Shown in pieces: positions 35,001 through 48,700 of a stretch of 64,000 bases of DNA. Under the pieces are notes generated by a model. It searched no databases and was not told the DNA's origin. It worked only from the letters and a program-made list of their open reading frames with translations. Numbering within the stretch: the stretch's first letter is position 1; each line of letters opens with the position of its first letter. Source of the stretch: Paragonimus westermani (Eukaryota > Platyhelminthes > Trematoda > Plagiorchiida > Troglotrematidae); NCBI GenBank assembly GCA_008508345.1, contig QNGE01000833.1, forward strand, positions 42,424 to 106,423, given 5' to 3'. The translations under genes and the position numbers were made by a program.

Positions 35001-38000
35001 TCGACGCTTCAGAACGTACAATTCTGTTGAGGTCAGTTTTTTCCAATCATTCGATTACTTGGTGGCAGTCGTGTTTCAGAAACTAACGTCTTATGTCGAC
35101 CTTAGCTGTTTGTGAATAAAACTGACACCTCATATCTGAATCTGTCTTAGTTGACTTGGATTAACCTGGTGGCAAATGAATGCAAACTTGGGTTGTATGT
35201 TTTCTTAAATGAAAACTTTGTCCATCCTGATAGCAATCCTCTGAGTAAGTAGTGTAAACTAGCACTCACGTGTACCATACTCTTCAGTTGTGCAACGCCG
35301 TTTGCATTGCAGGCATCAAAGACAAATCCTTCACACTTTTCAGTTGCTGAAAAACTAGCCGAGTTGACAGTTTGGGTTGATGGATTAGGTCTTCTATGGT
35401 TCGCCGACCGTGCCACCTATACGTTCGATACTTTGTGCTATGTGAGACCGTTAGGGTGAGGTATCCACATCAACATCACTTTGCTATACCTCATAGTTAG
35501 AGGTCGCTTTATTGTTGCGAACTTTATTCTCGGGTGCATTCATCAGGACTCTATCAATGAGCGCTCCCTATCAGGATGACTGGTCAATTTTGATGACAGA
35601 AATGATTAGTCTATTTGTTTTTCGTAACTATCTTTCAACAATCCCCACCTATCCTATCATCAGCTATACATCCTCTCTCAACCATAGTGGTCCTTGAACT
35701 GGCACTCGGATGATTCTTACGGGTAGTCCGCCCCCTGATTATCTGCGTTCAAACTTACTCGCTGTTCACTAAACACGGATGACATGAGTTTGCAGATTAT
35801 CCGCGTGTATGGTAGGACACATGAAGAGTCCTATATCCCGCTCTTTCTGATTGCACACGTCTAACGTATGCAACCTGTTTCACAAACCCTTCATCTATCT
35901 TGTGAATAACAATATGAGTACAAAGATGAAGCAGAAGAACGGGATTGGACAGGCAAAGCGTTGATTGCAATCAGTCAGTAAATCGGCTTAAACTGTCAGT
36001 CTGTCTTGGACGGAACTCGATCAACCAGTCCCGGAGTTAATCCCCAATCCACTTGAACCACTCGACCTGTTCTTCACCGACTGTTCTGGTAGCTTGCTGG
36101 CCGTGAGTATCAGTGTTTTTGATCAAGCCGAGGATAGTCCGACCTTATGATGAAGCATGTAATCTTGTTCTGTTCTGTGGTCTCATCCTACGGCTAACAT
36201 TGGCTGTACTCGTCGAGTTTCCGTTAGACTTGTCCAGTGACTACAAACCGGTTGGTGATGATTTCCGGTGAATTTAGCAACTGGCAGCTGTAACAGTACC
36301 ACTGCTAATACAATGCTATTTGTAAAACTTGTAAGCTATCCACATGCAACATCCTCTTCTGTGTCAGCTCCAGATCTCTGCAAGTGTCGCTGGGCGGCCG
36401 TCGGTATGTACTTTTATGGCAAAAACGATGGACCCCGGCTGTGTGTAGCGATGATGTATACCACTTATGACCGGTGATGTCGATGATACTGGCATATTGG
36501 TTGGATTGAGTAAACATGGACGGGTAGGTTTGTTTGTAGAGACCTCTCTGAGAAGACAAAAATCCGAACCGTCGGCTTATCTGACCGAATGATTGCGTGT
36601 ATGTATTAGTCAAGAAATGTGTGCACACTGACCGTAGAAGTGATGACCAGCATAACAGGCAGGAGACGTTTCACCAACTCTGGTGATACCATTGAGGTGT
36701 ATACACACTCGCATCACACTCATTACAGTATAGGGTCAATCTCTATTTGTGCTTACACGTGCCCGTGTGCCAACGTTGGCACTCTTGCGTTTGGTGGTGC
36801 GCAAACTTAGTTGAGTCGTTGTTGCCATGACTGCGGTACAGCTGTGTTGACCAGTCCCAGTTTTAATCACTTTACTCGCCAACCCCTCCTCACCTTGCCA
36901 GACCTTGCGTGTGTGTGCCGGATTTACATATACCGTACCAGTGTGTATACAATAAGACCACATTCCAGTTTCATGTCAAAAAGACTTTATACGTACGATT
37001 GTGCGTTCATTTGTGTGTGTACACGCAAGCAGATTCAGTAGGCTTGGGGGGGAGGAGGTTTCATTTTAGTTCTTCGTTTCAACCTTTACAGAATTTGTTC
37101 ATCTTATGTAATCCGTAAGCATAAAGCAGTCCATCTGTTGCCAAGGCCTGGAAACCGAAAGAGGTACTGCACCGACCTACTTGAATATAATTATAACTTC
37201 TCACTGAATACATTTGTGTCGGTCATTCCACTGTGGTTACTGAGCTCATAAACCGTCATCACAGTTAGGTTAAATCTGAAAACAAGAGGGAATTTGTTTA
37301 CTTCGTGTCGTTGCACTTCATCTGACCTGTTACCACAGTGAAGACGGTAAGCTGACTATGAAGGCATGATAGATTTGCCCGAAAACAGACAGTGTTCAAT
37401 TGTGACATTTGTTCTAATTAGTACCCGGACAGTGCCATGAATTCTCCGTCTGTATAAACAGCAGAGACGGTGTTTGCGTAAACTGATACATATCTCCATA
37501 CTATCCGTTACGATGATACACTGATAGGGTGAATAGTTCGGACCACGATGTGATCTCTATCAGTAGTACAGCACATACGACCAAGTGTCAGAATTTCCCA
37601 TTCTTAACGATATTTGAAGATAAGATTCATTGTGTAAAAGTGGTCACCCGCATAAACTGATCAGACCGAATGCCAAGGTTACCAAGATGCCACTACAAAA
37701 AAGCCACTTGTAACGCAGGTCAGATTAACGGTTGGAAACATAAACGATGATCACACCGACAGCTTAAACACACCCGGAATGACGCTGGTTGTCGACTGTC
37801 AAGAGTGTTAATATGACACACATCTTATAACTCCGTTGTTGTCCAGCTAATTCGGAAGGGGACAGGAGGGTCTATGTTCGGATAGTGGTGAGAGGTAAAC
37901 AGAGGTAGCAGAAGGTATCACAGCAACTTGGCAGAAGAAGTTTACTGCTTATCGCATTCTGTCGCGCCGTGTCTTCAATCAAATGAGACATGCGCTGAAC

Positions 38001-39164
38001 GGGCCCACTGATTTACCGAGCATTTGACACAACGAGTCACTTCTTGCTGAAACAGAATTTGTTCTTACTCAATGTAGGGATCTACTGAACATCACCTTCG
38101 GAGATGAATTTACAATACGACGTTGTAAACTGCGAGGAGCTGTCAATAATCTGATAGTGAGCTGAATTCCGGCAGGTACCTAACAACCAGACAGAAATTT
38201 GTCACTGTCCAAATCAGCATTTAAACAGTTACTCTGATGGACTTAGCAAGCAGTGCGTGAATTTTGCGGTCAGGTTAGTTGCCGCCGTTTGCATGTCCCG
38301 CTAGCACGATGTTACTCGAATCAACACTTCACGTGATGCGCTGTGGGTGGTCAGTGAACTGTGCGCAGACAACTTTCAGCGTCCATTTGAGAAATCACTT
38401 TGACTTGGCCATGATAAAAAGGGTCCTGTCCTTTGATCATGGTGCAAGCGCCTTTGCTGGGAACATGACAGCTGCAAGTGATCCGGTTTCGAAACAGCAT
38501 CATCTCTTCACTCCCTTGTCATTATACGGAACGGGGAATTGCATCACCGTTCTCCGATTTCTTGCGGAACGCAGAAACGAATGAAAGCAGTACACTGAAT
38601 ACCTCCAAGCCGTAATACAAGAACGTTCGAGTGGCCAGCTGGTAACCATGCCTTGCTTTCAGTTTTAGATAGGAATTGTCGTTTACCGGCAAGCTAGAGG
38701 GAGTGTTGTTCCAATTCAGCATCCATCAGAGTACCAGAGACAAGATGACACTCAGACATACTAGATACCAGATGGACAAAAGTCACATTGGGTTGGGGTG
38801 CAGATTCCACAATAAAAGAGGCCGTAAGGCGAACGCTGATTTTTTATGGAGTGTTTTTAACTAGTAAGCTTATATATACCATTTCAATTTGGGGAAGTGT
38901 TGTCTAAAGCTAACATGAAAAATGTTAATGTATCACGAGTAATATAAACGGAGAATTCCGGGCGTTCACTGAGAAAAGATCATCGGGCATTATAACGATA
39001 AATAAGGTGTACTCAAAGCCACTGTGCCTTAAGTTAGTTGCTCAAAATCAATGGCATTGCTAAGGAGTACCAATTTTCAACGGAAATCTGTAGATCGGTG
39101 TTAAATAATATCTCACATTCTCTGTCTTGCTTGTTGAAAGACTGTTAGGTGGACGCTGACATTA
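32052..39164. other. Long stretch without a supportable gene
   Basis: Frames of 60-107 codons are scattered on both strands, none with a family motif. The most exon-like is 35416-35147 (-), with TEKCEGFVFDACNANGVAQL followed by a donor-like CACGTGAGTG at about 35266-35275; no acceptor was found with confidence. 36305-37118 has overlapping frames over a CA/GT-rich, slightly GC-rich tract. A G-run lies at about 37044-37051. The frame at 38279-38584 (+, 101 codons) overlaps another on the opposite strand. None of the repeat families described elsewhere is visible here. Confidence 0.4.
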
Positions 39165-39498
39165 AGCAGAAAGCCAACAGTGTGAAACTCACAGTTTATA
39201 TGCAGCAAAAATTCCCATTTTTCGATATTGGATTCCATCTCGAGCACAGCTCCCAGATGGTGGTTTCATTTCAATCATGTCTGGGTGTGTTGAATATCCA
39301 GAGAAACATTATTATCTTGGCACCGTTGTATTGGCGTTTGATCTTGATGACAATTCTGATCACCGCATGGTTCCAAACTTAGTCCATTTCCCAAAACATC
39401 CAACTGGGATTTGTGCATCTACGTTGAGAATAGACCCAGTTACTGCTGCATGTCATCTGTCTTACTTCCAGTCATCTAATCTACAATCTGTACCTTAA
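39165..39498 (+). other. Exon-like open frame (110 codons), unknown
   Basis: After a TAA at 39162-39164 the frame is open to TAA at 39496-39498. The peptide is convincingly protein-like: IPIFRYWIPSRAQLPDGGFI, then GCVEYPEKHYYLGTVVLAFD, DNSDHRMVPNLVHFPKHP and TGICASTLRIDPVTAACHLS. The first in-frame ATG is at 39277 (73 codons remain). I found no strong acceptor or poly(A) signal. It could be an exon, a retroelement remnant or a pseudogene; no family is recognised. Confidence 0.3.
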
Positions 39499-40799
39499 TT
39501 CACAAGTTGGTTTCATTGGACCATATCTAAACCTATTGTGGTTTAGTGTATTACACCAGTCTCTTGAAAGGGAACAGCAACAGATGGCCACTTGCTCAAG
39601 AGTTGTTCAGCAATATCGTACAGTCGGTCATGATAGTGTATCTAAGCCAACTCCGTTGGCATACTCAGGAAGCAGACAGCTCACTGTGTAGCGTATCTAC
39701 CCTTCTTGCGTTGAATTTGCCGAATGATCTGAATTCTTCGTTTGCAATATTCACATAATCAATATATAGCATTGTAAATTCACCCTTCAGATTCAGATAG
39801 AATAGATAGAATTCAAATGTCAGCTGCTAACACAATTTGTGTTGTCCTACAGCAAGAAGTGTTTTTTCCATCAAAATTACATTCTATAATGTCCAGTATG
39901 TCTGATTAGTATTAGGACAGAAAAAACGTAACTTTTGAAAGACTGAGTATCCCAACAACAGATTTCTTAGTCCATAACGAACACTACCGATGGTATGGAC
40001 AGTATTGTTCATCTGGGACCTAAGGTACGTCATGACGAACCGGTAGTTGTTCTGTTCGGTCGTTTTGGCCAATACGGCGTTGCGATTACCTCGCTGACTG
40101 AAATGGTTTCAGATAAGATTCTGATCGTATTTCTCCGCTTATCGGCATGAAATTGCAGTCAATTTTTTGTTCCCGTCTACACGACTCATTATTATTCGCT
40201 GATAGCTGTCTCTTAATGCATATAAGCTGTTTATTAAGGCATCCGTTTCAATGGACCACTCAGTATAACAGTACCTGGAGCCCGTTTCTTGCCTTCTCAA
40301 AGATAACACAATCTCCTCCACTTTGATGCCTCATCGTTTGGTAACAGCGTCGTGTCTCAGCAAATTAGACACAATATGTTTTGCCGTTTCCACTTAGTCG
40401 AATGTGTATATGGAGAAATACAACGCCGAGCTCTTGAATCCAATGAGTTGTTACATGTCTAGGCGATCATAACGCAGAAATGAATCGTTAACTGCAGATT
40501 ATTTGGTTAGTCTAAAGCAGATTGATGTATCCCACTGTAACACCCCAAACTTTACTTCCCATTCCACAAGCCGATTGTCCAGATTCTTTTCTGGTGTGAT
40601 TAATGATGACACTTTGTTCGCGTGGAACTACCATAAAGTGATCACAACAAGAATATACTTCATCTAAGAAGTTAGTTTACTCAACTGAGCTACTGGCACA
40701 ATCACGTCTTCCACAAGGAGATCAGTTGATTTCCGTCGCTCGCCTTTACTTCAGTCGGATTCTGTCATCAGTGATGCATGACTGGAAGTTAATAGCCTC
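39499..40799. other. Non-coding stretch
   Basis: Short frames only (39546-39758 +, 39884-40072 -, 40139-40321 -). Nothing recognised. Confidence 0.4.
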
Positions 40800-41045
40800 A
40801 TGTAAATTGTTGAAAGATGGAGGGCGGTTTTGGTCAATGAAGGTTAAATATCTTTCCCAACTGATCACGACGTCTGCATTCCAGGAGGCCTTCTAGCTAG
40901 CCACTTTGAACCAGATTTACTGAACTCGAGCTTCACTCTTGTTCGAACTCGTCAGCAGTGCATATTCTCAACAAACATCAACAAGCCTAACGATTTATGT
41001 GAGTTCAACTACAAGAAAAGTCCTAGTCGTGAGGACACTTGTCAG
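40800..41045 (-). repeat. Ribozyme-SINE copy, - strand, nearly intact ribozyme core
   Basis: On the - strand: a weak tRNA-like part with GTAGTTGAACTCAC, then AATATGCACTG, core CTGACGA (plus coordinates 40955-40949), stem II GTTCG-AACA-AGAGT, GAAGC (one change from GAAAC), loop TCGA, cleavage triplet GTT, and CAGT, which is complementary to the preceding ACTG. The tail GGTTCAAAGTGGCTAGCTAGAA...GGAATGC runs down to about 40800. The single core change (A to G in GAAA) is expected to disable cleavage. This copy points away from the + copy that starts at 41083. Confidence 0.7.
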
Positions 41046-41059
41046 AAGTAACATGATAG

Positions 41060-41420
41060 TTAGTGTGCCTTTTCTCGAGACGATCGAACAGTCGAAGTAT
41101 TGTACACAAGTAAATATGCCTGAGCGTTTGTACATGATAATTAACGCGTGAATAATGTGAGATCAACGGCAAACTGGTCACCATAGTTACTTCATTAAAG
41201 CGTGGTCGGATTTGAACTCCTGGAAGTGACAAGGATATGCACTACTGATGAACTGTAACCACAGCAAAACTCGAGTCTACGTTTCCTTCTTAAGAATAGT
41301 CAGCTGAAATATCTATGGACATACGGTAGCTGCAATCACCTGTGGATGATCTTCAACCTACACATGCATATTGTGTGAATATCACATCAGGCAAGAACAG
41401 CTTGTATTATCTTGTGACGG
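41060..41420 (+). repeat. Ribozyme-SINE copy, near full length
   Basis: In order: CTCGAGACGATCGAACAGTC (as upstream of the second unit at 30.9 kb), the 5' block ACAAGTAAATATGCCTGAGC, a tRNA-like region with box B GGATTTGAACTCC (41208-41220), AAGGATATG, CACTA, core CTGATGA (41245-41251, the canonical form), stem CTGT-AACC-ACAG, AAAAC in place of GAAAC, CTCGAGTC (41270-41277), and a tail to about 41420 with TATCACATCAGGCAAGAACA. The ribozyme lacks only the conserved G of GAAA plus one stem-I pair. Confidence 0.78.
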
Positions 41421-44159
41421 TCTTTCATGTCCTGCACTCACTCTGTTGATCCCGCCTGTTTACAGCCTGGTTATTTGATCACATGTATGTTTCGATTCTT
41501 CAAGTAGGGACAGAATGAAGGAGTTCGTCTAGCTAGCCTTGGTGTGGTTAGGAAAAATACAGGAATATTACTAGTTGAACAAATGCTGTGATGGTGGTGT
41601 TTGGGCGCACACTCTAACAGATTCCTAGGAAGTAACGTCACTCAAAATTATGAAATCCCATTATTGTTTGTCGGCAGTCTAGTTCACGGCTTTCGGAACA
41701 ACTTTTAGCTAAGGCTGATGGTAATTGTAATGGAGGCCATTTCATTTCGAAAAAGGTCCCCTGTGACTCGACATTTTTTAATGGCTTCAAAATATATTCG
41801 AACAACACGGAGTTGCCATAGACAATCTTCGCACACTAATAAACTATCAACTTTTCCCCCAGTTTATCAGTTCTAACAGAGCTGGCTTGCGAGGTTGATG
41901 ATTTTCCACCTTAACACAAAAATCTGGTAGAAAAAACTACATAGGAGAATCCGAATAAGCTGGTTAAAGTTAGGACTCAACGCGACGACCAAATTTTGCA
42001 GAGCTTATTGACTTCCTGATAAGCTGTACTTATGAACTTATGTAAGACTGACATTCACCTAATATTCGCATTCAGTAGTTAGTCTTACAGTTGAAAATTC
42101 AGTTTCTTCGAAAAACGCTCCTAAAATACGTCTGAACTTTGTTACACCCCAGAGAAATCAGCAGCTTTGACCACACATTCCGTAGCACGTCGATAATTAC
42201 TAGCTGGTCTGCCTACCACATTCGCCTGGACAGCACGTGATCAGTTTGTGACAGTTAAGGTCGCTAGTATAGACATGACAACTAGTAGTTATTGTTGTCC
42301 TGGACAGTGTTGCACCAGTTTCAAAGGATGAGCGTACTACTATCAGTGTACCGCTGATGACGGTCAGGTGGTTTTACGATGAAAACAACATTGAAATTTC
42401 TCAGTGTTCATTCGTAAGCGCTCCACCTACAGTTAAAACTATCAGGTTGGTTGTTCGGTCTGGTCTCTATCGTGTAGGAGATTGTGCCACTGATCTACTA
42501 TACTTCTCTTTCTATCACTATTGTTCGGTGCGTCGTGGTTTATTGTATAAATCGAAGCTTAACTATTACGTCAGTCATATGTCAAGATAAACGAACTTCT
42601 ACTGAACACATTTTCCCATCGTACATTGTCAGAATTTCATTTATTTACGTCACCAGTCACTGGATTGTATAAGCGAATAGATCTACGTCCAGATAAACGG
42701 TTTACTACCTGACTGAACCTAGTGAAAAGTGTTCCAACATCGATCTTTCTTCACGCCGTAAGGCTTCATGTCCGAACCGTTGCATCCGACTGTCAACCAA
42801 ACAAGGCGACTCGTCACTCCAGTCGCGTGCCCCGTTTGATTGGCTCAGCCAATGATCAGGCATTACATTGTTTACGGTAGTGGGTACGGATGCTGTGATC
42901 AAGCTAACATTACTGGAAAATATATTGTGAGATAACTGGACGGTAGAATCACATTGGTTAAACCATTCAGTGACATTCATTTGAGACTGAGTGCACTCAT
43001 CCTTAGCTACTCGTATGCCGTATACACTAATAAACTTTCCTCCGTTTAGGTGCGTTCCACAAGTTCCGAGTACACTGATGGATAAAAAACGAGCAATTTA
43101 GCTTCCAGTCAGTAGGGGCCAGATAGCTCTATGAAGTACAGTGCTCTCGCTTACGGTTGCTACAGTTTACAAATGCGCGTTATCTGAAAATCTACCCGCA
43201 TCGGAAAAATAAAACCAGTTGCTGTCTTTGCTGGTTTTCCTTTCCCACTATGGGGTATTTAGGTGAACAGTGATGAGTGCCGCTCATTTATCCGATGATC
43301 ATTCTGGGTGGATCTTATATGTGACCATATTTGGTCCACCTTACTCACCATAATTCAGCAATATACTGTCTGGCGAAGCCAGCAGATTCGGCACCGATTG
43401 CAATGTGAAAGATTCACTGTTGAATCCCGCTTTTGCAGCAGGCACTTGGATGATTATCCCTGAGTGAGCGCTTCGGTTACCACATGAACATTCCTACAAT
43501 ACAAAGCAATGATATTTCAATCCATGTACTGGCTGTTGTGTAAGTAAACGGTTGAAAGGAATCGGTTCTTCATAATCACGTTCTTAATGGTTCTAATTAC
43601 GAGAGCTTAAAGCAAATCCATTTTCGCGTCGTACTGTCAGGCGGGGTTGGAGGGGCATTTTTCTTGATAATAACTTCCCAATACATTAGCACGTACTTGA
43701 GGACGTGTTCGAATCGTCTCACGCTAATGAACACCTACACGCCTTGACGTCCTTGACCACCTGACCGTTATCTCACAGAGCACCTTCTGGCTCACCACAC
43801 CCTGACGATATTCAGGTTGTATACGGAACTGCGGACACTTTCGCATCTGAGATCGGTGGTCTCTAGCACACGATGATAAACGAATCAAGAATACTTCATA
43901 AAGGGTTGCTACACTACCACACTAGTAGTAATCAGTAGAGGTGAACCCACTGTGCACTAGCAATCGATAAGGAAAACTGATACGCCTTAGAAACACTCCT
44001 ATAGATTGTTACATTCATTCGTTGTTCAACAACACACGGTGCTAGTAATGTGGTAACCACTTAGGTAAAGCTGTTAGTTAGATCATATAGGCAAAGATGA
44101 CACTAGCATTCGGCCCGGGTGCCCTTGATTTTCGATGTGAAGAGTGTTAACTGGAAGAG
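41421..44159. other. Non-coding stretch
   Basis: Frames at 42357-42590, 42484-42672 (+) and 42980-42705 (-) overlap or lack motifs. A segment around 43375-43450 (GGCACCGATTGCAATGTGAA...TTTTGCAGCAGGCA) looks weakly similar to the reverse complement of 34590-34640, too little to call. Confidence 0.35.
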
Positions 44160-44378
44160 TCACGAGTCTTTCAACTCGACGTAAAATGTGTCATAATGGT
44201 AGTTCCACCATACAGTAATGTGTTGGGCTTCTGAATTCGTAATGAACGCCATTGATGTTATTTCCATTTCCTGATTGTTGACATTGTCGTCACCTTGTGG
44301 AAAATAGTTAAAGTCAACAACATCATGAACAGGTGGCCTTACAGGTGGAAAGTGAATCCCAGAAAATTTACAGAACAA
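44160..44378 (-). other. Exon-like open frame, unknown
   Basis: A 72-codon frame follows ACTTCCTGGTCAG (a plausible acceptor just before 44380). It contains DVVDFNYFPQGDDNVNNQEM, AFITNSEAQHITVWWNYHYD and TFYVELKDS before TGA, an acidic and aromatic-rich composition typical of real protein. An internal GTAAGG at about 44334 offers an alternative donor. No poly(A) signal is seen close downstream. No family is recognised. Confidence 0.28.
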
Positions 44379-45429
44379 TCTGACCAGGAAGTTTTATCTT
44401 GTGCTGACCACGTGTTCTGGGTTTTCTTGCCGATAAAGCGTGACTGTTAGCTTACTAGACTGAGTAACTATCACGTGGATTTCAGTATAGCGAAGACATG
44501 AACGATTCAGGTTTAGTCGTATGTTTATATCCTGTATTTGAAATCGGTTTTTGTAGCCGAACAACTGTAATCGTCAATTAACTGGTCAACGCCTCGAATC
44601 CACTTCCGTGTGCTATATTGATAAACCGACTATAATCACCAAATTATCGTACCTTTTGAGAGCGCTATTCAGAATGAATTGTATCATGCAAGGTCACCAG
44701 GATGTGTGAAATGAAGAACACAAGGGTAAACTGAAGACCAGTAAAGACTATCGACGTGCTGGTAGATAGTTTCAGACCATACGTGGTATGTATTTCTGTA
44801 CAATTCTTGGCTGCCAGTGGAACATATCCATGGGCAGCGTTCAATTCTTATATACAAGTGAGCTAGGCAAAGTTTACGTGAAATTTAAAAAAAACTAACG
44901 TTCTGCTAAACTGCAACAAGGGTTTTGTACTCGGATGCGACATGTTCTTAACCAGTTGTAATAACAAAACATGCCAGGATCCTCAAAATACCACAACAAG
45001 GCGTCGTTTGCGTCACCATCCCGCCAGGTGTTCACCTACAAATAGCCAGCTCCAGAATGTCCTTAAAACACATATGTAGACAGGTGTGAAAAATGAATGT
45101 CTGTTACTGAAATGTTGAATAAATAAGAAGCCTATCAAAAAAGTCTTTTTTAATGTGGAAACTAGTGTTAAACCTATGGTAATCAAGATGCTCGATTATT
45201 CCTCGGTGGTAACAACCGTTTTGCAGGTGATTGGGAGAAACCTCTTTTTATGTTGGCCTAACTGTCGTTCACTTATTGACTACTATTAAAGGTAGTAGCC
45301 GGATCAGGCGCATCTTGAAGGTAAGATAGTTAGGCTCACGTCTACTGAAGTTCAAATCATAACCATAATGAGGATGTGTGTCCCTGATAGGCTACAGCCA
45401 ACAGATAACATTCTAACTCTGGTTGTTAA
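44379..45429. other. Non-coding stretch
   Basis: No frame above 60 codons and no family repeat until the block beginning at about 45430. Confidence 0.45.
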
Positions 45430-45780
45430 GTTAGCACGAAAATGAAATCCCTACCTCTCGGGAAATAGGCAGATTGAGACTCCAATGGTTAGATCTCAGC
45501 TATGAAGAAAAATACTGAAAGTACAACGCACGATGTAGTTCAGTATAAGTGTACATGTTATTGCTCTCTAAAGAGGACACAGAGGAAAAACTGAATGCAA
45601 GGTTGAACCGGAAGAAAACAGATAAAGCATTCGCCATACAAAACACCAACGAGATGAAGAAAAGTAGAGATAAAAGGCTACAGACAACCAGTTTTCTGAA
45701 AAGCGAACCACGTGAGCTCTAAACGATTGTGGTCGTTGATAGATACGTACAAGAAAAAATGGATATAAAGGACAACCTAA
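45430..45780 (-). repeat. LINE-flanking block A (3' side), related to 49380-49700
   Basis: Aligns by eye with 49400-49680 in the same orientation. Shared words include CTCTCGGG, GAGATCT or AGATCTCA, the AG.A...GATGTA spacing, ACCAACGAGATGAAGAAA against ACCAACAAAGCTGAGGAAA, and TTCTGAAAAG. It sits immediately 3' of the LINE's C-terminal zinc-knuckle (LINE on -), so it is either the LINE 3' UTR or the repeat the LINE landed in. Confidence 0.55.
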
Positions 45781-45788
45781 TTAACACA

Positions 45789-48700
45789 CTAACCTACTCG
45801 CTGTCTCTTAGGCGACGTTGTACTGTGTGCAATTTGTTGACCTACTAATCCCAAACGGCCAGTGGATTCGCGACCACACACATCGCAACACCATTTAGTC
45901 ATCTCACCACGACCTATAGCACCGGTGTTCCCGCTGCGTACAGCGCGGTCCCGTTCACGGCCGCGTAATTGCTGCTCGTTCAATTTCCGGACGCTCGCCC
46001 GAATCGTATTTCTTCGAACCGTCTAGTTCAATACTAACTGTTCCCAACATCTAAAATCAACGTTGCAACGCGAAAGAATTACCTGGATAAAATCCCGGTA
46101 TTTCCGCTTTTGACCATCAGGATTTCGTTTACCTGGTTTTACCTGCTAGTATAGTAGCTGCTTTGAAATAGGATCATCGCCCATCCAAGGCAGCTGAATG
46201 AACATCAGCATGGCTTCCATTCCGTCCATGTCCGCTCACCGCTGTACTTCAGTGTTCCGAATCATGTCCGATCATGGGATACCCAAGATGCGTCTTAGAC
46301 ACTACAAATGGAAACCGTTCAAAGAGCGCACGTCCCACTGATAGAGTATCCAAGTTTTACTGCAGCGTAGCAGTATAGACAGCACCAATGACCAGTAGAG
46401 ACAGAGCTTAGTGGACACCATCGGGCTGGGGCTTTTCCAGATGAACTTTCAAGAAGTCCGAAAGCAGTACTAGCTTTTGCCACGCGAGCTCGTAGCTCGC
46501 GGTCCATGGACAGATCTGTGGACAACTTGTTACCTAAGTAGCAGAAATCGGCGCAGCTGTCGACAACCTATCCATGTATGCAAATCTCAGGCGTACGTAC
46601 AGAAAAAGCACCTCCGCCCGGAGAACACTCAAAGAAGGAAGACGTCTTACCTGTGTTTATATCCAAGTCAATGTTGGATGCGGCGGTCGCAAAAACCGTG
46701 ACCATTCGCTATAGTTCGTCTTCGCCGTGTGAGGACGCAACGTCACCTGCAAACAGAAGCATGCTCATCGTCGAAGTGTGTATCCGGGTTTGGCGCCAAA
46801 GCGTCGGACATTTAGTAGACATCCATCCGCTCACTATTCAACTCAAGTTCCCTCCTCCCCCAATTCATAAAGGGCATATCTCAGCACGGCAGTCAAATAT
46901 AAACTAAGTTGATTTGGGGGTTAAGAAACAACCCTGCTTCACACCGATGGCAATTTCTAAACCACCAGAGGTAGGTCCAGACGGCAGTGCCTTCGTCTTC
47001 ATGCCCACGTGCAACATTCTAATCAAATTGGCGAAACAACCCGGACATTCAAACTTGCCAAGCGTTGTCCACAATGCCTCACGCATCACGGAATCGAATA
47101 TCTTGGCGAAGATTACGCAGAGGGCATAAAGGGACTGATTGTGTTCTCGGCACTGCTGCTGAATCTGTCATGCACCAAAACTAGGTAAATCGTACTGCGA
47201 CTGGCGCACAATCCACACTGCCTCTCAGGATCATTGTCCCCCCCCGGAACGTTTGCATTCAGTCGGTTCAGAAAGAATCTTTCAAGTACCTTGCTCCGAT
47301 AGCTGTCGGAACACTGCTTGTTACCCTTACCTTTAAACAAAAGTACGATCATGACAACTTTGAACTCTCGAGAGATTGCTTTCTGCTTTCAGGTGGAGTG
47401 ACCTAGCTGGTGCAGAGGGCGTTCTAGCGCCAGTCCGCCATTCTTCAGTATTGCACCTGGTAATCCATCCTTGACTGCAGCCTTTTCATTCCACAGTTGT
47501 CTAGCCGCTCTTTGTACCTCTAGTAAATCCGGGACAAAAGCACGTGAAGATTCGTTGGCCTGTTGCGGCAGACTGTTCACGGTCACCCAATCAGTGGTAG
47601 CAGGACGGTTTACTAGGCCAACGAAGTGTTTGCGCCAAACATTCACGATATCCTCTGACTGGGTGCACGAACAGCCGGTGTCCACGTCAACCCGTGTTTT
47701 GGTAGATGGAAAAGATGGACTTGAAACCGCCTTAAGTAAATCATAGAACCCCTTGTGTTGTCGGCGATCGGCGTAACTTTGTATTCGCTCCCCTTGTTTC
47801 CTCCACCAGTCGTCCTTGGCTCCACGAACGTGTTCGGCCACTTGACGGTGAATGCTCCGGAAGGTCGATTTCTTATCTTCATTGTTTTGGCCCATTGTGA
47901 AGGCGGTAAACGCTATATTCTTTTCTTTTATCAAGCTGGAAATAGCCGTGTTGTTGTCGTCGAGCCAGTCCGGACGTTTCTGGCGTTCGATGCCGACTGT
48001 CTCGGTGACTGCTGCTTTGATCTGGCCCCTCAGCTGTTGTCACATATCCTCTGGGGTTGTGGATACAAGGACGTCTTTCACATGAGCGGCAACCGCACAC
48101 TAAAAAGCAGTCCCCGTCTTGAAATCTTCTAGTCACGCATCAATCGCATGATACGCACTTTACGAATGTCGCGCCGCACAATCACTTAATCAAGCAAATG
48201 ACAATGACTGTTTCGTGGATGAGTTCATATCGTGATATCTGTCACATCCAGCTGAAACCGGGTGTTTTTGATGGCCAGATCGTGGGTAGCACATAGTTGG
48301 AACAGAAGACCATCGTTCTCGTTGGCTGAACAAACGCTGTAGGGTCCGAGGGCTCTCGGTCAGGCTACGGAGTTGTGCCCATATCGATCTCTCAGATCAC
48401 CCAGAACAAACAAGCGATAGCTCACCGGTGTCGACAGGTTTGTGGCGGACAGCTGATCACAGTGTTGATCCTTTGATTCATCAGTGTAACACACGCTTGG
48501 TACACAAACCCTAACAAATGTAGCACACTTACTTCGATCAAGTTGTAGACGCGTGGACAGGAATCGAGGGCTGATGCCCTGCGGTTTGCCTAAAATCGAA
48601 GCGTTGGTGCGGCCAGCGACTGCTAAAGAGACACCATGCCTCCGGGTACCGTCTGTCGATTACCTCATCCAATAGAAGGTATACCTAGTACCTGCCTCTC

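Noticed and set aside
43375..43450. Repeat shared with 34590-34640 in inverse orientation
   Set aside because: Similarity is limited to short words and would need a formal alignment to support.
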